Of a stretch of 49,019 nucleotides of DNA, positions 35,223-44,725 are shown piece after piece. This stretch comes from Polyangia bacterium (GTDB lineage Bacteria > Myxococcota_A > Polyangia > Polyangiales > Polyangiaceae). A program made the translations under genes and the position numbers. Each line of letters begins with the position of its first letter. The stretch's first letter is position 1. A model generated the notes under the pieces. It was not told the DNA's origin. It made no database searches and saw only the letters and a list, made by a program, of their open reading frames with translations. The DNA lies in NCBI GenBank assembly GCA_030426145.1, contig JAUHZF010000022.1, forward strand, positions 1 to 49,019, read 5' to 3'.

Positions 35223-36686
35223 ATGGCGCCCGAGGCGACCCCCATTCGGTGGCAGCGCAAGCACACCTGGCTCGCGGTGGGCCTGTTGTCGCTCGTGCTG
35301 GCCCTCTGGCGCGCCCACCTCGTGGGGCTTGGACCCGACCCCGACAGCGACGCCTACGGCCATCACGTCATCGCCCGCAAGGTGCTCGCTTCGCCGGGCG
35401 CGCACGGGGTGCATTGGGTTTGGCTGCCTCTGTTTCATTGGCTCCAAGTCCCGCTCGTCGCCCTGGGGGGTGGAATGGACGTCGTTCGGTACGTCAACGT
35501 CGTCGTCTGGGCCGCGGTGCCGCTGGTGCTCGTGGGCTACCTCCTGAAGAAGGAGACCCATCCCGCGGTGACCGCCCTCGCCGGGTTCTTCTGCGCGCTG
35601 TGCCCGATCGGGATGCAAATGGGCACCACGGCCCAACCCGAGCCAGTGTTCGGTCTCCTGCTGCTCGGGTTTACCTGGGACTACGACCAGCGGCGCTTCG
35701 GATGGGCAGCGGTGGTCCTCTCCACCGCCGTACTGCTTCGCTACGAAGCCTGGGCCGTCTTGCTCGGGGTTGGGATCCATCAAGCGGTCCGGCTGCTGCG
35801 ACGCCGCAAACTCCGCGATGTCGATGGCTGGGGCTACCTGGCACCCGTCATCGCGCCCGGTCTCGCCGTATTGGCCTGGGCGCTCGTACGCTGGCCGGTG
35901 GATGGACGCTTCCTCGGCTTCGTGCTCGACACCCGCCGCTTCGCGACCGAGGTCCACGCCAGTGAGTCCGCCTTCGAGGGTGGCTTCATCACCGGGCTAC
36001 GCGACTGCCTCTACTACGTCTACGACGTGGCCTTCCGGGTCTATGGTTGGGCCATCCTGCTCTTCCCCCTCGGGCTGTGGGCCACCCTTCGCAGATATCC
36101 CGGCTTGGCCCTGAGCGGGGTCGGTGCCCTGGGCTTCGTCACCCTCACCTGGGTGATGCGCGGCACGCTCGGGCTCGACCGCCACTTCGTGGCCGTCATT
36201 CCCTTCTACGCCACGGCCATGGCCCTCGGCGTCGAGAGCCTCGCGCGTTTGGTTCGGCAGCGCACCAACAAGCCTTGGGTGGGGCCGGCCATCGCAGCGC
36301 CAGCGGCCCTGGCCGCGTTGGCCCTCATCACCTGGGGCATGGTGATCTGGATGGGCCATTGGCGCGGATCCATTGCGGGCGGCTATCGCGACCGCATCGC
36401 CGTCGCCGACTTCTTGCGTCGAGCCCCTGCAGACGCGCTCATCGTCTGTGACGAAGCCACGGTCGAGGTCTTGAGCGGCCTCGACCGCACCCGCTTCGAC
36501 CGCCGCTCCCCCGCGGGCGAGGCCGGCGCCGAGCGCGTGCTGCAGAAAGCCAGCGAGCACGAAGTCTACGTAGCCACCTGGCTCGGCAACCTGAAAGCCC
36601 TACAGCCTCACGGTACCATCGTCTTCCGCCCCGAAGACGCACCCGAAGATGGGGGGTTGGCGGTGATGGTCGTGCCCGCCCCATAG
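35223..36686 (+). CDS. GT-C family (PMT_2-like) glycosyltransferase
   Basis: A 487-residue integral membrane protein with about ten helices. The first outer loop contains GPDPDSDAYGHH (near 38-49), the acidic motif expected of GT-C mannosyl/arabinosyltransferases, and the WLPLFHW segment follows. The C-terminal 100 residues (from RDRIAVADFLRR) form a soluble domain. GT-C enzymes transfer a sugar from polyprenyl phosphate to protein, lipid or glycan outside the cytoplasmic membrane. ATG 35223 is preferred to an in-frame TTG at 35193. It ends 13 bases before the AraC-type regulator gene on the same strand. Confidence 0.75.
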   Translation: MAPEATPIRWQRKHTWLAVGLLSLVLALWRAHLVGLGPDPDSDAYGHHVIARKVLASPGAHGVHWVWLPLFHWLQVPLVALGGGMDVVRYVNVVVWAAVPLVLVGYLLKKETHPAVTALAGFFCALCPIGMQMGTTAQPEPVFGLLLLGFTWDYDQRRFGWAAVVLSTAVLLRYEAWAVLLGVGIHQAVRLLRRRKLRDVDGWGYLAPVIAPGLAVLAWALVRWPVDGRFLGFVLDTRRFATEVHASESAFEGGFITGLRDCLYYVYDVAFRVYGWAILLFPLGLWATLRRYPGLALSGVGALGFVTLTWVMRGTLGLDRHFVAVIPFYATAMALGVESLARLVRQRTNKPWVGPAIAAPAALAALALITWGMVIWMGHWRGSIAGGYRDRIAVADFLRRAPADALIVCDEATVEVLSGLDRTRFDRRSPAGEAGAERVLQKASEHEVYVATWLGNLKALQPHGTIVFRPEDAPEDGGLAVMVVPAP

Positions 36687-36699
36687 CCTCGTCAATCGC

Positions 36700-37626
36700 A
36701 TGGACCATCGCTCCGAATACGTCGCGCGGATCAACCGCGTGATCGACCACATCGAGACGCACCTGGACGAGGAGCTCACGCTCGAGCGTCTCGCCAAGGT
36801 CGCCTGCTTCTCGCCGTACCACTTCCACCGCATCTTCGGCTCGATGGTGGGTGAGACCCTGCAGCGCTTCATCCAGCGCCTGCGGCTCGAGCGCGCGGCC
36901 ACTCAGCTGGACCTCGATCCGGAGCGCTCGATCACCGAGGTCGCCCTCGACAACGGGTTCGCCAGCTCGGCTACTTTCGCGCGGGCCTTCCGTCAGACCT
37001 TCGGCATGAGCGCGAGCGCGTGGCGCAAGCTGGGCAAAGAGGAACGCAAGCTGAGCAAAACGCTCAGCAAGCCGAGCAAAGAAGGTCGGCGAGGCCTTGC
37101 CTACGTTGATTTCGAGAAAAGGAGGTCTGACATGACCCAGCTCGAACTCAACGTCTCTGTGAACGAACTCAATCCCGTGCGCGTCGCCTACGTGCGCCAC
37201 ATCGGTCCCTACCAGGGAGACAGCGCCCTCTTTGGCCAGCTCTTCGGAAAGCTCGCAACCTGGGCCGGGCCGCGCGGTCTACTCGGCGCCGCGCCCGACT
37301 TCCGCGCCGTCTACCACGACAACCCCGAGATCACCGATCCCGACAAGCTGCGCTTGAGCATCTGCCTCCCCGTCGACGACGACGTGGAGGTCGGGGGCGA
37401 GGTCGGCGCCATGGAGATCCCGGGCGGTACCTACGCCGTGGCCAAGTTTCGCATCGATGCCGATCAATACCCCGCGGCCTGGCAAGCTCTGATGGCGCGC
37501 TGGTTCCCCGACAGCGGCTATCAGCCCGACGACCGCATCTGCTTCGAGCGCTACCTCAACAACCCCGAGACCGATCCCGAGGGCAAACACGAGGTAGAGA
37601 TCTGCATGCCGGTCAAACCGCTCTGA
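36700..37626 (+). CDS. AraC-type regulator with GyrI-like effector domain
   Basis: A 308-residue regulator. The AraC DNA-binding domain is N-terminal (about 1-110), with both helix-turn-helix units (LTLERLAKVACFSPYHFHRIF and ITEVALDNGFASSATFARAF). A basic linker (115-140) joins a GyrI-like small-molecule-binding domain (about 150-308; RVAYVRHIGPY). This order is typical of SbmC/Rob-like multidrug or stress regulators. The gene is 13 bases downstream of the GT-C gene and could be in its transcript. An inverted repeat at 37675-37694, beyond its stop, is listed separately. Confidence 0.9.
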   Translation: MDHRSEYVARINRVIDHIETHLDEELTLERLAKVACFSPYHFHRIFGSMVGETLQRFIQRLRLERAATQLDLDPERSITEVALDNGFASSATFARAFRQTFGMSASAWRKLGKEERKLSKTLSKPSKEGRRGLAYVDFEKRRSDMTQLELNVSVNELNPVRVAYVRHIGPYQGDSALFGQLFGKLATWAGPRGLLGAAPDFRAVYHDNPEITDPDKLRLSICLPVDDDVEVGGEVGAMEIPGGTYAVAKFRIDADQYPAAWQALMARWFPDSGYQPDDRICFERYLNNPETDPEGKHEVEICMPVKPL

Positions 37627-37827
37627 TGCCCGCAGAGACGAGGCTCGCGTAACGACATCGAATTGCGTCCCGAGCATACGAGAACAGGCGTATGGTCGGG
37701 GCGTGAGACCCGTCGATGCGAGAGTGTTTGACGGCAGGGTCTTCGGCCAAGGTCCCCCGCGACCGATGATCAGGGCGCGTGGATGAGGAGCGCTGAGCCG
37801 TCGATCCCCGGGTGACGGACACCTCGT
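37627..37827. other. Non-coding stretch with inverted repeat CATACG-N8-CGTATG
   Basis: No gene is visible between the AraC-type gene and the SnoaL-like remnant. At 37675-37694 there is a perfect six-base inverted repeat with an eight-base spacer, in locally less GC-rich sequence. It could be a regulator site or a small transcript terminator without a T-run. Confidence 0.3.
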
Positions 37828-37990
37828 TCAGCGGGCTGCGATGGCGGAGAATCCATCGACGAGGGCGTTGGTTTGAATGGCGCCCGCCTCCTCGAGCAAC
37901 TCGAGGAAGTTCACCATGTTCCACGCCTTGATGATCTTCCCGTTCGCCATCTCGAGGGGGCCACCCTCGGTTGGGCAGCCCGCGGCGTCA
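37828..37990 (-). pseudogene. C-terminal remnant of a SnoaL/NTF2-like gene
   Basis: On the minus strand an open frame of about 54 codons, ending at TGA 37828-37830, reads LEMANGKIIKAWNMVNF then LELLEEAGAI, the pattern of the last strand and helix of SnoaL-like (NTF2-fold) proteins. The N-terminal two thirds are missing: upstream the frame runs into the end of the receiver-HDOD gene in another frame. No good start exists apart from an internal ATG at 37950. I take this as a truncated relic. Confidence 0.5.
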
Positions 37991-39226
37991 CGCTGCGTCG
38001 GAGTGACCCAGGAGCCGTTCGGCTCGCGTACGCAGGCGGCGGAGCTCGCGACTCATGCCGGCGCGCTCGATGGCATCTTCGTCGATGTCCAGGCTCGCCC
38101 CCGCGTTCTTGCGCAAAGGGGCGGCAGGGTTCTGCGCGAGACGTGTCGCGAGGTAGAGAGCGAGGCGTAGGTCGGGGTGACCTTGGTGGCCCTGGTCCTG
38201 CGGCTGGTGCTGGCGGGCGATGACGTCGACCACCACCTGCGGCAGCCCCCAGAGCCCCAACAGGTAGGCGCCGACCTCGGCCTCGGTCACATCGAGGGTG
38301 GAGAGCAACGCTTCGGGAAGGGAGATGCCTCGCGTCTCGGCGACCTGCACCGCACGTCGGTAGAGCTTGGGCGCTCGCGCCGCGAGCACCAGGTGTCCCA
38401 CCCCGTGAAGAAGGCCGACGATGAAGGCGACGTCGCGTAGGTCAGAGACGCGCATGGCTTCGCGGGCGATGACGCCCGTGACCATGCCGCGGCTCTGGAT
38501 TTCGTCGACGCTGATCGTGCTCGTCGAAGGCGCCAGCCGCGTCACCACGGCCTGCTCGAGCACGAGCGCCCTCAGCGTGTTCACGCCGATGACCATCACC
38601 GCCGACCGGAGGTCCCTGGGCGCATGCATGCGACCGAAGAGGGCCGAGCTCGCGAGCTGCATCACCCGCGCCGCGAGGGCCGCGTCGCCACGAGCGCAGG
38701 AGACGGCTTCTTCGATGTCCTCGCGCTCGATCGCGTCGACGAGTCGCACGTAGTTCGATGAGATCATCGGCAGTGCGTTCTTGCGGCTCACGATGCGGGC
38801 CACGAGCGGGTTGTGAAGATGTGACCGCAGGCCGATCGCGCGCTCCATCGTCTCGAGGAGCTCGGCGGGTGAGAGCGGCTTGCGCAGGTACTGGTGCGCC
38901 GGACCTACGAGCCGAAGCGCATGCTTGGCATCCTGGCTGCCGGTGAAGGCGATGCGCACCACGGAGGGCCGGCGTCGCTGGACTTCGTTCAGGAGCTCGG
39001 CCCCGTCGATCTCGGGCATGTCGAGGTCGCTGATGACGATATCGTAGGCGTTCTGCTCCAGCGCACTCAGCGCATCGGCCGGCCGCTCATGCACATCGAT
39101 GCGCCACTGAGGACGCGCACGACGGAGCGCCCGCGCCAAGCTGCGCAGGACGAGACGATCGTCGTCGACGATCAGAAGTGAGGCGGTCTCCGTCACACGT
39201 CCGAGAACGGCCGCGCGCGGGATCAC
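37988..39226 (-). CDS. Response regulator with HDOD output domain
   Basis: A 412-residue two-domain signalling protein. The receiver (about 15-130) has acidic residues D21-D22, phosphoacceptor D67 (VISDLDMP), T95 and K116 (LRKPLSP). An HDOD domain follows at about 150-345, with LLHGVGHLVL at 270-279, a catalytically dead relative of the HD phosphodiesterases. Receiver-HDOD proteins control motility, c-di-GMP or stress pathways by protein contact. No kinase is adjacent. Start is GTG 39226, or GTG 39196 ten codons later. Confidence 0.9.
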   Translation of the reverse strand: MIPRAAVLGRVTETASLLIVDDDRLVLRSLARALRRARPQWRIDVHERPADALSALEQNAYDIVISDLDMPEIDGAELLNEVQRRRPSVVRIAFTGSQDAKHALRLVGPAHQYLRKPLSPAELLETMERAIGLRSHLHNPLVARIVSRKNALPMISSNYVRLVDAIEREDIEEAVSCARGDAALAARVMQLASSALFGRMHAPRDLRSAVMVIGVNTLRALVLEQAVVTRLAPSTSTISVDEIQSRGMVTGVIAREAMRVSDLRDVAFIVGLLHGVGHLVLAARAPKLYRRAVQVAETRGISLPEALLSTLDVTEAEVGAYLLGLWGLPQVVVDVIARQHQPQDQGHQGHPDLRLALYLATRLAQNPAAPLRKNAGASLDIDEDAIERAGMSRELRRLRTRAERLLGHSDAA

Positions 39227-39232
39227 TTGAGC

Positions 39233-39775
39233 CTAGAAGCGGTTGGCGTTCTGGTCGACGCCCGGGGTGCGGAGGTCGATGATGTCGAGGTCGGTTCCGC
39301 GGAAGACGAGCTCCGCTCCGGTGGGCTGCGCAAAACTGGTGCCACGAGCCGCATCGACCACCCGCGCCCAGCTCACGTCCTCGGGCAGATCAACCTCGAT
39401 GCCGACCACGTTCTCGGGGCATGCCACCCCGCAACTGCCCCAGTCGATTTCGTCGCGCCCGAGGGTCGAGCCCTCCGGTCGATTGGACACCCCCATCACC
39501 TCGAGCGACCACGTCGACTGCTGCACCGCGGGGATGGCATCGAGGGCGATGACGAGGGAGCCACCGCCAGGCCCGAATCGAACCGCACGCGTGTTCGGGG
39601 TGAGGCCGGAGACGAACGCTGCATCGCCACCGAGCCGACACCGGCCCACGCCGTCGCGAAATTCGCCGAAGTCGTCGGAGCAGATGTTGTCGAGCATGAA
39701 GGGCGTACCGTCGGTGCAGCCCGTGAGGGCCACTGCGGCGACGATCGCCAAACCGATGCGTGGCACGTCAGTCAT
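39233..39775 (-). CDS. Small lipoprotein
   Basis: A 180-residue secreted protein with lipobox LTGC (C20). The mature part has two cysteine pairs (NICSDD, GRCRLG; GSCGVACPE) and a beta-rich pattern. ATG 39775 is used because it begins the signal and overlaps the stop of the upstream outer-membrane protein gene by eight bases, so the two are coupled. The pair probably work together at the outer membrane. No family recognised. Confidence 0.75.
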   Translation of the reverse strand: MTDVPRIGLAIVAAVALTGCTDGTPFMLDNICSDDFGEFRDGVGRCRLGGDAAFVSGLTPNTRAVRFGPGGGSLVIALDAIPAVQQSTWSLEVMGVSNRPEGSTLGRDEIDWGSCGVACPENVVGIEVDLPEDVSWARVVDAARGTSFAQPTGAELVFRGTDLDIIDLRTPGVDQNANRF

Positions 39776-40646
39776 CTCCATCCAAGGTGGCATTGATGCC
39801 CAAGAAAAGCCCACCGAAGTCGTGGGGCCGTCCCGCTTCGCCGGGGCGGCCGGCGGGGGCGAAGAGCCAGCCAGCGCTGGCGCCTACATGGTAGGTGAAG
39901 CTTTGAAAGCTCGCCAAGGCCCCGAAGATCGCCGTGTACTGGGCGCTGCCTTCGTCGGTGTTGTTGAAGCTCAGGTCTTCGGACGACACCGATCCACCGA
40001 GAAAGCCGAGTCGCGGCGTGATGTGGAAGGTGTAGGCGCGCTCACCCCAGAGATGGATGGGCGCCTGCGCGCCCCCGAAGAAGCTGTAGATGTTGATGGC
40101 TCGGGTGGGCTCTTCGGGATCCGAGGCGCGTCGGTTCATGCCCAAGAAGCCGCCGATGCCGATGCGCGGGTGCACCATGTAGGCGCCGTCGAAGCCCGCC
40201 CAAAACTTGAAGCTCGCGTAGCCGACCTCGGTGAGGAGACGGTTGTTGTCGAGCAGTCCCCGTCCGCCGAAGCCCATCTCGAAGCGCGCGAACCACTTCA
40301 TCTCGCGGTCGTCTTCGGGCGGCGGAGGGGTCGCGGGGGCTTCGGGTGAGACGCCAGCCGGACGCCCGACGGGTTGGCCGCCGGGAACCGAGCCCGGATA
40401 GGGCGGCCAAGGCTGAGGGTAGGGATAAGGATACGGGTAGGGCGCGGGCGCTGCGGGAGGCGCGCCCGGGGCGGGCGCAACCGGCGTCGCCGGCGCAGGC
40501 GCAACAGGCGGGGTCGCGGGCGCTGGTGCCGGTGCGGGCGCTGCAGGAGCTTCGGGCGCCGGCGCGGGTTGTGCCTCGGCGCCGGCCGGCCAGAGCAGGG
40601 CCGCCCCGAGCAACCACCATCCGTCGTGTCTTCGCCCCATCGCCAT
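39768..40646 (-). CDS. Predicted outer-membrane protein with Pro/Ala-rich N-terminal linker
   Basis: A 292-residue protein. After a signal peptide (MAMGRRHDGWWLLGAALLWPAGA), residues 28-110 are a Pro/Ala linker with PYPYPYPYPQPWPPYP. The remaining 175 residues alternate hydrophobic and polar residues with frequent aromatic ends (FEMGFGGRG, YMVHPRIGIGGFLGM, YTFHITPRLGFLGG, YHVGASAGW), typical of an eight-stranded outer-membrane beta-barrel. The linker may thread the periplasm or bind the cell wall. Two ATGs (40646 and 40640) are possible. It is the first gene of a pair with the lipoprotein gene. Confidence 0.72.
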   Translation of the reverse strand: MAMGRRHDGWWLLGAALLWPAGAEAQPAPAPEAPAAPAPAPAPATPPVAPAPATPVAPAPGAPPAAPAPYPYPYPYPQPWPPYPGSVPGGQPVGRPAGVSPEAPATPPPPEDDREMKWFARFEMGFGGRGLLDNNRLLTEVGYASFKFWAGFDGAYMVHPRIGIGGFLGMNRRASDPEEPTRAINIYSFFGGAQAPIHLWGERAYTFHITPRLGFLGGSVSSEDLSFNNTDEGSAQYTAIFGALASFQSFTYHVGASAGWLFAPAGRPGEAGRPHDFGGLFLGINATLDGDD

Positions 40647-40708
40647 GGTCTGGCCGGGTCTTACTTCAGCTACGCCGCCGTCTCCAGCCTGGCCGTGGCG
40701 CGAAAGGA

Positions 40709-41698
40709 TCAGGCGGCGCTGGCAAGACCGCTCTCGAAGCGGTCGAGGATCTCGAGATTTCCCTCGAGCGTGGGGCACGTGAACAGCTCCCGTCGCAAGG
40801 CGCTGCCGTTGCGAAGGCCTCTGATGTAGCCGCCGAGGTGGCGGCGCGTGGCCGGCACGCCGCGCTTCTCCCCGCGGTCTTCGACATAGGCCCGGAGGTG
40901 CTTCCGGCACATCTCGAGGCGCTCTGCCGGCGTGGGCGGTGCGATGAGCTCGCCGCGGTCGAGGTAGGCCCTAATCTCGCGGAAAACCCAAGGATGTTCG
41001 ATGGCTCGGCGCCCTACCATGACCCCGGCGCAGCCGGTCTCGTCGAGAGCGCGGCGGGCGGAGAGTGCATCTTTGACGTCGCCGTTGACGATGACGGGCA
41101 TGCGCGTCACCGCCTGGGCCTTCTTCGCCCAGGACCAATCGGCTTCGCCGTTGTGCCCCATCTTTGCCGTGCGACAGTGGATGGTGAGCACCCGCACCCC
41201 CACGTCCTCGAGCCGCTTGGCCAGCTCGACGATGGGCATGTCGGACTCGGGCCCGTAGCCGATACGCGTCTTCACGGTGACCGGGAGGCTCACCCGGTCG
41301 ACCACCATCGCGGCCATCTTCACCATGGCCTCCGGGTCGCGAAGCCACCCTGCCCCGGCACCGCGCCGCGCGATCTTGGGGACCCAGCAGCCGCAGTTGA
41401 TGTCGATGAACGCAGGCTGGGCGGCTTCGGCAACCTCGGCCGCCTCTGCGAGGCGCTCGGGATTGCTTCCGTAGATCTGGATCGCGGTGGGCGTGTCGTC
41501 GGGGGCGAGGAAGAGCTTCTTCTTGGCCTTACGACAGCCACGGAGGAGGCCCTCGACGTTGATGAACTCGGTCACACAGAGGTCGGCCCCGAGCTCACGG
41601 CACATGCGCCGATAGATCGCGCCCGTGACGTCCTCCATGGGCGCCAAGATGGCGGGCTGGCCCTCGAAGAGCTGCTCGAAGGTGCGGGCGGGGGGCAT
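40709..41698 (-). CDS. tRNA-dihydrouridine synthase
   Basis: A 329-residue flavoenzyme that reduces uridine to dihydrouridine in tRNA. It has an FMN TIM barrel beginning AILAPMEDVT, the catalytic Cys C104 in DINCGCWVPK, the phosphate-binding VKTRIG (about 142-147), the HCRT segment and MVGRRAI for FMN phosphate. The canonical motif is DxNxGCP; here Trp replaces Pro after the catalytic Cys. The C-terminal helical domain is short. An upstream TTG at 41722 would add eight residues; ATG 41698 is preferred. The gene lies 64 bases downstream of the CorC-type gene on the same strand. Confidence 0.9.
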   Translation of the reverse strand: MPPARTFEQLFEGQPAILAPMEDVTGAIYRRMCRELGADLCVTEFINVEGLLRGCRKAKKKLFLAPDDTPTAIQIYGSNPERLAEAAEVAEAAQPAFIDINCGCWVPKIARRGAGAGWLRDPEAMVKMAAMVVDRVSLPVTVKTRIGYGPESDMPIVELAKRLEDVGVRVLTIHCRTAKMGHNGEADWSWAKKAQAVTRMPVIVNGDVKDALSARRALDETGCAGVMVGRRAIEHPWVFREIRAYLDRGELIAPPTPAERLEMCRKHLRAYVEDRGEKRGVPATRRHLGGYIRGLRNGSALRRELFTCPTLEGNLEILDRFESGLASAA

Positions 41699-41762
41699 CA
41701 CGGGGTCCACGGTGGCGCACAAGATGCCGCATCGTGACCTACGGTCAAGACCGAACGGACGC

Positions 41763-43142
41763 TCAGGTCCTGCCGTCAGCTTCTTCGGGGGTCTCTTCTT
41801 CGGGCGGCGGGCGCTCGCTCGGGCGCTGCATCGACACCAGCACGCGCTCGGCCCGACGGCTCGAGGCCTTGACCACCTTGAAGCGGATGTCGTTCCAAAC
41901 CGCCTCGTCGTCCACCTTGGGCACGTGACCGAGCACGTCGGCCACCAGACCGCCCACGGTCACGAAGTCGACCTTGTGCTCCACATCGAGCAGCTTGAAC
42001 AGCTTCCGCGTCTCGGCATGTGCGCGGCAGAGGTAGGAGCCGTCCTTGCGCTTGATGATCAGCTTCTCGACGCGATCGGTCTCGTCGACGATCTCGCCCA
42101 CGATCTCCTCGAGCACGTCTTCCAGGGTCACCACGCCCTGGGTGCCGCCGTACTCGTCCACCACCATCGCGAGGTGCTTGCGCTGCTCCTGGAACAGCCG
42201 AAGGGCTTCATCGAGCGACTTGCCCTCCGGCACCACGATGAGCGGTTGCTTGAGCGAATCCCAGTCGAGCTCCTCGTCCTCGAGCATGTCGTGGTCGAGA
42301 AAGAGCAGCTCCTTGGCGAGCACCACGCGGTCGACGTCGTCGAGGTCGCCGGTGGGGGTGAAGGGAAAGCGGCTGTGACCGCTCTCGCGCACGAGCTCCA
42401 GGTTCTCCTCCAGGGTCTTGGTCCCGGAGAGGAAGGTGATGCTCACCCGGGGCACCATCACGTCGTGCACGGTGAGCTCACGGAGTGACGCCACCCCTTC
42501 GATGAGCTGGGCAAATCGACCCGCGACGTCACCCTCGCGGTGACCGAGGGCGGCGAGGAGTCGGATCTCCTCGATGCTGGTCACCGGCTTCTTGTGGTCG
42601 CCGCTGAGCTTGCGGCTGAGCCAAGTGGTGATGATGAGGATGGGCTTGAGCGGGAAGGAGATGGCCCGTACGGCCTGGGTCACCGGCGAGGCGAGCCGAT
42701 TGGCGAAGGTGACCCCCAAGGTCTTGGGGATGATCTCCGTGAGAAGAAGAACGGCGAGGGTGAAGAGCGCACTGAAGACCCAGAGCGAACCCTCACCAAA
42801 AACGGCGCCGTAGCTCGAGCCGGCCACCGTCGCGCCCACGGTGTGGGCGATCGTGTTGAGGATGAGAATCGTGGCGATGGGGACCTCGATGTCCGTCATC
42901 TTCCACTTCTTGAGCACCTGACCGGCTTTGGTGCCGGACTTGGCGAGCCGCTCCACGTGGCCCCGACTCACGCTCAGGAGCACCGACTCGAAGATCGAGC
43001 ACAGGAACGAGATCGTCAGGGCGCCGATGACCGCGACCAGAAAGGCCACCAACGCGCCCACGGGAACGCCATCAGCCGCTGGGCCCTCGCTGGGCACCGC
43101 GTCGGCGGATACGGCTACCTCGGTCTGCTGGCCATGGGACAT
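41763..43142 (-). CDS. CNNM/CorC-type hemolysin-family protein with CBS pair
   Basis: A 459-residue membrane protein. A DUF21/CNNM membrane domain with four hydrophobic segments (about 25-190; TEIIPKTLG is the family motif) precedes two CBS domains (about 225-350; MVPRVSITFL, VVDEYGGTQGVVTLEDVLEEIVGEI) and a CorC_HlyC domain (about 365-445). These proteins take part in magnesium/cobalt efflux or resistance. The long N-terminal frame upstream of ATG 43142 is a shadow of the convergent DNA. It diverges from the small membrane protein gene at 43274. Confidence 0.9.
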   Translation of the reverse strand: MSHGQQTEVAVSADAVPSEGPAADGVPVGALVAFLVAVIGALTISFLCSIFESVLLSVSRGHVERLAKSGTKAGQVLKKWKMTDIEVPIATILILNTIAHTVGATVAGSSYGAVFGEGSLWVFSALFTLAVLLLTEIIPKTLGVTFANRLASPVTQAVRAISFPLKPILIITTWLSRKLSGDHKKPVTSIEEIRLLAALGHREGDVAGRFAQLIEGVASLRELTVHDVMVPRVSITFLSGTKTLEENLELVRESGHSRFPFTPTGDLDDVDRVVLAKELLFLDHDMLEDEELDWDSLKQPLIVVPEGKSLDEALRLFQEQRKHLAMVVDEYGGTQGVVTLEDVLEEIVGEIVDETDRVEKLIIKRKDGSYLCRAHAETRKLFKLLDVEHKVDFVTVGGLVADVLGHVPKVDDEAVWNDIRFKVVKASSRRAERVLVSMQRPSERPPPEEETPEEADGRT

Positions 43143-43273
43143 GGTCGACGTCGCAGCGCGACGAAGCCGGACCCTAACCAGACCCGCGGCGCGACGTCCA
43201 GGCTCGCTCGACGACCAGGCGGTGTGGCCTGTAGACTGAGACGTGGCCACGCGGCGCGTGACCTTTGCTTTCC

Positions 43274-43729
43274 ATGACTTCTCATCCGCCCCCAGGAACG
43301 CGGCTGGGCGACCGCCCGCGACTGCAGCGTAGGCTCGCGCGGCGTCTGGAGCGTCGATCGCCCACCCCAGCCGAGCTGGACCACATCGAGTCAGCTCGGC
43401 GTCCGACGCCCCCGCCATCGGCGGCGTGGCTCTGGGGCTTGGCCGCCGTGGCCACCATCGGCGCCCTACAGCTGGGCTTGGCCGCCCTCGACGCCGTCAC
43501 CGGAGAGACGGTGGGCGAAGCCTGTGTCGAGCACCACGACTGCGAGAGCGGCCTGTGCCTGAAGCACCTGCACCGCGACGCCCGCTACTGCAGCCGCCCG
43601 TGCGAAGGGGCGGGCGAATGTGGCCCCGCCTTCGACTGCAGCTCGGCCGAAGCCTTGCCCGAAGCACAGCACGGCGTCGGCGCCGCCGGCCCCCTCGCGC
43701 AGGGCCCCGTCTGCATCCGCACGCCCTGA
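43274..43729 (+). CDS. Single-pass protein with outer Cys-rich domain
   Basis: A 151-residue protein. The first 45 residues are basic and probably cytoplasmic; one membrane helix follows (about 50-72, WLWGLAAVATIGALQLGLAAL), then an outer domain of about 75 residues with eight cysteines in the order CVEHHDC, GLCLKH, YCSRPC, CGPAFDC, VCIRT. The pattern is like the Cys-rich repeat of the lipoprotein at 27334. A TTG nine bases upstream is a weaker start. Function unknown. Confidence 0.65.
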   Translation: MTSHPPPGTRLGDRPRLQRRLARRLERRSPTPAELDHIESARRPTPPPSAAWLWGLAAVATIGALQLGLAALDAVTGETVGEACVEHHDCESGLCLKHLHRDARYCSRPCEGAGECGPAFDCSSAEALPEAQHGVGAAGPLAQGPVCIRTP

Positions 43730-43765
43730 CCCCGGGTGCCTCGACGCGCGCGGAGGCGGGGCGCG

Positions 43766-44725
43766 TCAGGCGAGCAAGCGCGCGACGAGATCGAGGTCGA
43801 CGTTTCCGCCCGACAGGAGCACGCCGACCCGTCGGCAGTCGCTCAGCTCTCCGCGCAACAAGGGGGCGAGCGCGGCCGCGGCCGAGGGCTCGACCAGGAT
43901 CTTGGTGGTGGCGAGAAGCGCGCGCAGGGCCGCACTCATTTCGGCATCGTCGACCCTGAAGCTGCCCGCGACGTGTTGCTTGGCGATGGCGAAGTTGAGC
44001 TCGCCGACCATCACGGGCTTGAGGCCATCGCCGAGCGTCGGCCCCGGCTGCACGGCCACCCGGGTGCCCGCCTCGAGACTCTGTGCCATGGCGTCGCAGC
44101 CGACGGGCTCGACGGTGTACACGCGGGAGAGATCACGGCCCGACGCCACGAGGCAGGCGCCGGCGAGCAGACCACCGCCACCCACGGGAACGAGCAGAGC
44201 GTCGAGCTCGGGGGCGTCGTCGAGGAGCTCGAGGGTGGCCGTGCCCTGCCCCGCAATGATGTCGGGGTGGTCGAAGGGCGGGATGATCACACCCCCGGTG
44301 TCTTCGGCGATCCTCAGCGCCGCCTGGCGGCGGTCTTCGGAGGTGAAGCCAGCAAAGGTGATCTCGGCCCCGAGCGCCTTCACACCAGCGACCTTCACGG
44401 CGGGCGCATCCTCGGGCATCGCGATATGCGCACGCACGCCGTGGTCTTGCGCGGCGAGCGCGACCGCCTGGGCGTGGTTCCCCGAGGAGTAGGTGATGAT
44501 CCCGCGGGCGCGCTCGGCGGGATCGAGGCGGCCTACACAGTGCATCGCGCCCCGTGCTTTGAAGGCGCCGATCCGCTGAAAATTCTCGCACTTGAGCCAC
44601 ACCTCGGTCCCGGCGAGCCCATCGAGCCGCTCGCTGTGCAGACTCGGCGTACGTACGACACGACCGAACAAGCGCTCGGCGGCGGCTGTGACGTGCTCGA
44701 GCGTCATCTGCGGATGGGTGGCCAT
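43766..44725 (-). CDS. PLP-dependent threonine/serine dehydratase family enzyme
   Basis: A 319-residue fold-type II PLP enzyme. The Schiff-base Lys is K56 ([11 protein letters not shown]), the substrate loop is SSGNHAQ (79-85), the phosphate loop is GGGGLLAG (about 177-184) and the ring-nitrogen contact is near LSGGN at 304-308. At 319 residues it lacks the ACT regulatory tail of biosynthetic threonine deaminase, so it is a catabolic threonine/serine dehydratase or a serine racemase-like enzyme. TATCAC (44734-44739) sits eight bases upstream. It is divergent from the PopT gene with only 29 bases between starts. Confidence 0.88.
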   Translation of the reverse strand: MATHPQMTLEHVTAAAERLFGRVVRTPSLHSERLDGLAGTEVWLKCENFQRIGAFKARGAMHCVGRLDPAERARGIITYSSGNHAQAVALAAQDHGVRAHIAMPEDAPAVKVAGVKALGAEITFAGFTSEDRRQAALRIAEDTGGVIIPPFDHPDIIAGQGTATLELLDDAPELDALLVPVGGGGLLAGACLVASGRDLSRVYTVEPVGCDAMAQSLEAGTRVAVQPGPTLGDGLKPVMVGELNFAIAKQHVAGSFRVDDAEMSAALRALLATTKILVEPSAAAALAPLLRGELSDCRRVGVLLSGGNVDLDLVARLLA

